A DNA stretch of 64,000 nucleotides from Mesorhizobium escarrei (GTDB lineage: Bacteria > Pseudomonadota > Alphaproteobacteria > Rhizobiales > Rhizobiaceae), in the NCBI RefSeq assembly GCF_935825525.1, contig NZ_CAKXZT010000013.1, positions 18,674 to 82,673 of the forward strand. Reading direction: 5' to 3'. Of this stretch, positions 60,427 to 64,000 are shown one piece after another. Numbering within the stretch: position 1 is the first letter of the stretch; each line of letters starts with the position of its first letter. The position numbers and the translations under genes were made by a program. The notes under the pieces were generated by a model that was not told the origin of the DNA, did not search any database, and saw nothing but the letters and a program-made list of their open reading frames with translations.

Positions 60427-62148
60427 TCACTGGCGGACATCGATCCGGGGCCCCAATGTCTGGGTCATGACCCGCCGCACGACCTTGCCGTCTGCGACAT
60501 CCAAGCAGACGGTATCGACCAGGTATCGATACGCCACGATGTCGCGAGGCTCCAACGCCTCAAAAGCGCGGTGCAGGAACGGCATGGAATAATGATGGTG
60601 TGGATAGAAGTTGTAACCGACCGCAACAGCCGAGTTCGCCAAATTCGCGGCGCGATTGTGCTGGCCAAGAATAAACGGTGCCGGGCGGGCCGCATCGTAG
60701 TCAGGCGGCGCGATTGGCAGTTCGACCGGATAGGCGCACTCTTTGGTAAGCTTCATGATCTCATAGTTGGACGAGGCAACGTCCGACGACTTTGGCTGCA
60801 CCTGCCTGATCCCGATCTGGCCCCAAGCTGAGGTCGGAACGTGGCCGGATTCACGACGATGTTCCTGATAGCCGAAGTGACGAGCATAGAGCAGATAGGA
60901 AGCGTCGCGGAAAAAGCTCGGTGCGACCCGCACCCAGTCACCTTCTTTCGTCAGCGCCTCGAAATGTGCTTGCCTGATTTGCCTTGAATCGTACCAGCCG
61001 AGCCGCGCGTTATAAAAGACCGCGTGGCCGAATATGGTGACAACAATCCCGGTTACGACGGCAATTGTGGAGAACGAATTTTCCTTCATTCTCGTCAGAG
61101 CCGCGACGATCAGACTGTTCAAGATGATCCAGTGCAGAAAAAGAGCGCCGCTCAGAAGGAAGATCCCGATATGCATGATATCGAAGAACGCGGTCAGTCC
61201 GATGAGCCATCGCCGGCGCAAAAAGGCAAGAAAGCATAGAAGCTGCGCAGCAAGGATAACGACATTCATCGGAATCTGGACCGCCCTGACTGCTTCATAA
61301 GCAAGAGCGAGCAGGGATTCGGAAAAACCCAACGGGGCCGCGCCTAAACTGTACCCGGCCAGCATTATGGAACTGGTCGGGTTCTCGAGGATCCAGCTCA
61401 TCGGCCCTCCGTCAAGCGTGACCTTGGCCATCCCGGACATGAAGTAGTTGCCAACATGGGCGCCGATCCCGGCCAGCAGCAATATGCCGGCAGCCTGGGC
61501 CGCGAAATTCCTGGTTCCGATTTCGTGGGGGTTGGGCAGGTTCCTGGTGAAGGGCTTCAGCCGGCTCAAGCTCTGCAGCAGGCCGAGGCCCAACAGGCCA
61601 CAGGCCAGGAAGAGACCGACCTCAATCAACGGCGCATAGTCGTTGCGGCCCAGTTCCGCAGCACCGGAGACTGCCCGCGTGACATCCTTGTGGAAGCCGT
61701 AATAGACCATCGGAAAAATGGCAAAGGATGGCCGCAGGATAGAAAAAAGCGCGGCCGCAAGCGCGATCAGGCGAGAATAGATGAGTACATTGCCCAACGC
61801 GTCAGCGGGAGCTGCATCGGCAATGCCGAGTTCGTCTCCAAGCCCGAAGCTGAAGAGGCCCAGCGTTATCGCCAGGCCGACGACGATAATTCGCGCAGCC
61901 CGAGCCTCGGCGGGATAGCGCACGAATGCAAAAAGGCAGCAAAGTAGAGCCAATCCGATGGCGCTTACCGTGGCAAGGTCAGGATCATGCCACGCCACGC
62001 GGGATGCCGCCTTCTCGTACAACAGGATCGGAACGACCCCGCACAGGAACGGGAAAAAAAGAAGGGCTGCAAGGAAATAGCGCTCAACCGGTGAACGCTC
62101 GATGGCGACTGACGGCCAACGCCGGGCGCTGCCCGCTCCGATGCTCAT
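60427..62148 (-). CDS. Multi-pass membrane protein of unknown function
   Basis: 573 residues with about nine to eleven hydrophobic helices in the first 380 (YFLAALLFFPFLCGVVPILL, IIVVGLAITLGLFSFGLG, NVVILAAQLLCFLAFL, LLSGALFLHWIILNSLIVAA) and a soluble C-terminal part of about 170 residues rich in His and Tyr (YNFYPHHHYSMPFLHRAF). No family is recognised with confidence; the general shape recalls HTTM-like or polysaccharide-modifying membrane proteins. It precedes, by 183 bases on the same strand, the SGNH hydrolase. Confidence 0.7.
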   Translation of the reverse strand: MSIGAGSARRWPSVAIERSPVERYFLAALLFFPFLCGVVPILLYEKAASRVAWHDPDLATVSAIGLALLCCLFAFVRYPAEARAARIIVVGLAITLGLFSFGLGDELGIADAAPADALGNVLIYSRLIALAAALFSILRPSFAIFPMVYYGFHKDVTRAVSGAAELGRNDYAPLIEVGLFLACGLLGLGLLQSLSRLKPFTRNLPNPHEIGTRNFAAQAAGILLLAGIGAHVGNYFMSGMAKVTLDGGPMSWILENPTSSIMLAGYSLGAAPLGFSESLLALAYEAVRAVQIPMNVVILAAQLLCFLAFLRRRWLIGLTAFFDIMHIGIFLLSGALFLHWIILNSLIVAALTRMKENSFSTIAVVTGIVVTIFGHAVFYNARLGWYDSRQIRQAHFEALTKEGDWVRVAPSFFRDASYLLYARHFGYQEHRRESGHVPTSAWGQIGIRQVQPKSSDVASSNYEIMKLTKECAYPVELPIAPPDYDAARPAPFILGQHNRAANLANSAVAVGYNFYPHHHYSMPFLHRAFEALEPRDIVAYRYLVDTVCLDVADGKVVRRVMTQTLGPRIDVRQ

Positions 62149-62621
62149 CCCATGCTTCTCCCGTCTTCCGGAATTTTCGCGTCACCTGTTCGGTATTCGG
62201 TGCTCACCTTTCCGGTGATCGGATGAGCCGTCTCGCGGCCGGACTTGCCGCCCATATTGTTGCACTGCAACAAGGCAGCGTACTACAACTTAACCATGCA
62301 GGCAACGACGGCGTTTCAAGATGCCTTGGCCCAGTGCGCGCAGAATTGCGCCGATTATCGATAAAAGTCGGCGTTAAATTGCCAGTTTCTCCTAATTTAG
62401 GCACACAACAGCAACGGTGGTCGCCCGGCCAGCGCCACCGTGCCCCGGTGTCGCGCCAGGTGCAGGTTAAAAAAATGTTGCATAACCACCTAAAATAGTA
62501 GCAAATGTTGCGCTGCAATACTTGAGAGTGCGTTGCAACACTAGATTTGTCTCGCTGACCTGCAGGAAGCCGATCGCTTTGGCGTCAGGTGCAGGGTCAG
62601 TGGCTGAAGAGGCCATGGACA
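62149..62621. promoter_or_regulatory. Intergenic region with TTGCA-type palindromes
   Basis: No supported gene. A perfect 17-bp palindrome TTGTTGCACTGCAACAA lies at 62257-62273. Related words occur at about 62504-62518 (TGTTGCGCTGCAATA), 62531-62540 (GTTGCAAC centre) and a half-site near 62475. The repeated sequence suggests a regulator controlling the flanking membrane-protein gene and/or the RTX gene. Confidence 0.45.
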
Positions 62622-62845
62622 ATGGTACTCGACACCCCCGCCAAACAGGTCGCCGACGAGCACCATGGTGTCGTCGTGATCGGCGCCGGCTACGATTCAG
62701 CCTTTTTCCTGCAGCAGTTCGTCGGACGGACGAGAGTTCGCGTTCCCGACCTCGAATGGCGACACCACAACACGCATGATCGGCAGCTCGAACGCCGCGC
62801 AAACAGCAATATCCGAGGCGAGGACAGCTACGCCGGCAACCGCGA
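62622..62845 (+). pseudogene. N-terminal remnant of a GMC-type FAD oxidoreductase
   Basis: ATG 62622 begins a frame with HHGVVVIGAGYDSAFFLQQF, an FAD-binding GxGxxxxxF-like dinucleotide fold, then RTRVRVPDLEWRHHNTHDRQ, LERRANSNIRGEDSY, a pattern I recognise from GMC oxidoreductase N-termini. After about 75 residues the similarity stops and the frame runs into the start of the RTX gene. The remaining 450 or so residues are absent. Confidence 0.5.
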
Positions 62846-62872
62846 GAAGCTTTGCCAGGTGGAGAAAATACC

Positions 62873-64000
62873 ATGGCGGTGTTCTATGATAGCAGCCGTC
62901 CAGACGCTTTCGTCGGCGGAGCCGGTAGCGACGCCGTAAGTTACGGCGCTTCGTCCCGTGGAGTCATCGCCGATTTGGCTTCCGGTCATGCTTACAAGTT
63001 GCTGAAGATACTGCCGCTGGGCGATTCCATTACATATGGAGTGATCGCGAGCTCTTCCGATACCGAAAGCGGCGGATATCGGAAGTTTATGCTGGAACAG
63101 TTGGGCGCACTCAATGTGAAGATCGACTTCGTCGGTTCCTCGTCCAACGGACCCGCCAGCATGGGCGATCGGGATCACGAGGGTCACCGCAACTGGACGC
63201 TCAATCAACTGAACGGCATCGACAACGATGTTGTGGCAGCTATGAAACCCGACGCCGTGCTGCTGATCGCCGGAACAAATGACAGCTCGACCGATAGCGT
63301 GCCAACGATGCTGCAGGATCTGCGCAGCCTTTTGCTCAGCCTGACCTCCAGCGATCCCGCCTTGACCGTCTTCGTCGGATCCTTGCCTCCCGTTCGCGTC
63401 GGCCAACAGTCACAAGCGCGTGCAGACCGTGTCGATGCGTATAATGATGCAATGCCCGGTCTGATCTCTGAACTGGCCGCCCAGGGGCGTAAGATCGCCT
63501 TTGTCGACATGCGTGATCTGACACCAGATGACATCACCGCGCCGCCGCTTGATAGCGGGCTGCATCCGACTGCCGGGGGCTATGCAAAAATCGCCTCACA
63601 TTGGATCGACGCCTTAGAACAACATCTCGGTCTGGACGGGACCGGTATCGGAAGCGACCGCGATACCTTCACCAGCATTGAAAATCTTATAGGCTCCTCC
63701 TTTGCCGACCAACTCGGCGGAAACGAGGGAGCCAATTTGCTGGATGGGCTGGCTGGCGATGATTTGCTGGAGGGCCGCGGCGGCTCCGACCAGCTCATCG
63801 GCGGGGTCGGCGCCGACACGCTTGTCGGCGGCACGGGTAATGACGTCTACTATGTCGACAATGCCGGCGACAAAACCATCGAGGCGACCAATGGCGGCGT
63901 CGACGAAACGCATGCTTATACAAACTGGACCCTGGCCGACAACGTCGAAAACCTCTTCCTGAGGTCGGCTGCCAATCTGGCGGGAAAAGGCAACGGGCTC
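62873..64000 (+). CDS. SGNH hydrolase with RTX repeats, exported (partial)
   Basis: ATG 62873 (GGTGGAG upstream) opens a frame that reaches the window end without a stop, 376 codons. The N-terminal 30 residues (FVGGAGSDAVSYGASSRGVI) look like an RTX-edge segment. The hydrolase follows: LPLGDSITYG (block I), VLLIAGTNDSS (block III) and DSGLHPTAGGYAKIA (block V). RTX nonapeptides begin near residue 285: GLAGDDLLEGRGGSDQLIGG, VGADTLVGGTGNDVYYVDNA. RTX proteins leave through type I secretion, and a PrsD/PrsE-like pair lies at 21-24 kb. Confidence 0.85.
   Translation, partial: MAVFYDSSRPDAFVGGAGSDAVSYGASSRGVIADLASGHAYKLLKILPLGDSITYGVIASSSDTESGGYRKFMLEQLGALNVKIDFVGSSSNGPASMGDRDHEGHRNWTLNQLNGIDNDVVAAMKPDAVLLIAGTNDSSTDSVPTMLQDLRSLLLSLTSSDPALTVFVGSLPPVRVGQQSQARADRVDAYNDAMPGLISELAAQGRKIAFVDMRDLTPDDITAPPLDSGLHPTAGGYAKIASHWIDALEQHLGLDGTGIGSDRDTFTSIENLIGSSFADQLGGNEGANLLDGLAGDDLLEGRGGSDQLIGGVGADTLVGGTGNDVYYVDNAGDKTIEATNGGVDETHAYTNWTLADNVENLFLRSAANLAGKGNGL

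Noticed and set aside
1..64000. CRISPR arrays, tRNA or rRNA genes, prophage genes
   Set aside because: No regularly spaced repeats, no tRNA-like cloverleaf with CCA-type end and no phage structural genes were noticed on either strand. A dedicated tRNA scan was not possible.

Overview
The window looks like the chromosome or a symbiosis-type accessory region of an alphaproteobacterium of the order Rhizobiales, most likely Mesorhizobium or a close relative. The evidence is high GC content, rhizobial-type type III secretion genes (nolB, nolT, nolU, nolV, nolW and rhc order), an EcfG/NepR general stress response pair with GGAAC-N16-CGTT promoters, and two copies of a palindromic intergenic repeat of a kind I associate with Mesorhizobium. 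No rRNA, tRNA, CRISPR array or intact insertion sequence was seen.

1-9.8 kb (+): a tightly packed operon for an unidentified sugar or inositol metabolite. It starts with the tail of a UDP-glucuronate decarboxylase-like gene, then myo-inositol-phosphate synthase, a histidine phosphatase, a CgeB-like glycosyltransferase, a sugar nucleotidyltransferase, a methyltransferase, a circularly permuted-looking beta-glycosidase, a PIG-L deacetylase, a GT4 glycosyltransferase, a FemAB/CelD-like acyltransferase and a second methyltransferase. The set resembles mycothiol assembly (Ino1, glycosyltransferase, phosphatase, deacetylase, acyltransferase) without a visible cysteine ligase.

9.8-21.3 kb: a stress island. 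A NepR-like anti-sigma gene and an EcfG-type sigma factor face each other. Around them lie small stress-type genes (YciF-like ferritin-fold protein, SpoIIAA-like protein, DUF3182, DUF982, metallophosphoesterase, an SDR-SPW-VKOR fusion), several behind recognisable EcfG promoters. A LysE pseudogene and dispersed repeats are mixed in.

21.2-27.9 kb: a type I secretion pair (HlyD-like adaptor and PrsD-like ABC exporter) with an RTX/GH16 ExsH-like glycanase, a DUF4160/DUF2442 pair that may be toxin-antitoxin-like, and a D-glutamate-cyclase-family gene whose 3' end is duplicated on the other side of that pair.

28-58.8 kb: a type III secretion locus. A minus-strand operon runs nolW-sctI-sctJ-sctK-sctL-sctN-sctO-sctQ-sctR-sctS-sctT (36.2 to 28.1 kb). 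A plus-strand operon runs needle candidate-sctD-unknown-sctG-like-sctV-secretin-lipoprotein (50.6 to 56.7 kb). sctU stands apart at 57.8 kb. Between the operons lie an L,D-transpeptidase, a LysR regulator, a gene for a 3,776-residue LysM/SH3/metallopeptidase-motif protein and an RpiR regulator. The outer-membrane part (secretin with pilus-type N-domain, CpaD-like lipoprotein, TadD-like TPR lipoprotein) looks taken from a Tad pilus system, and SctU lacks the NPTH self-cleavage motif. Together with the giant protein these are the most interesting features of the window.

58.9-64 kb: an SGNH hydrolase, a multi-pass membrane protein, a GMC-oxidoreductase remnant and the start of an RTX/SGNH exported protein that runs off the window.
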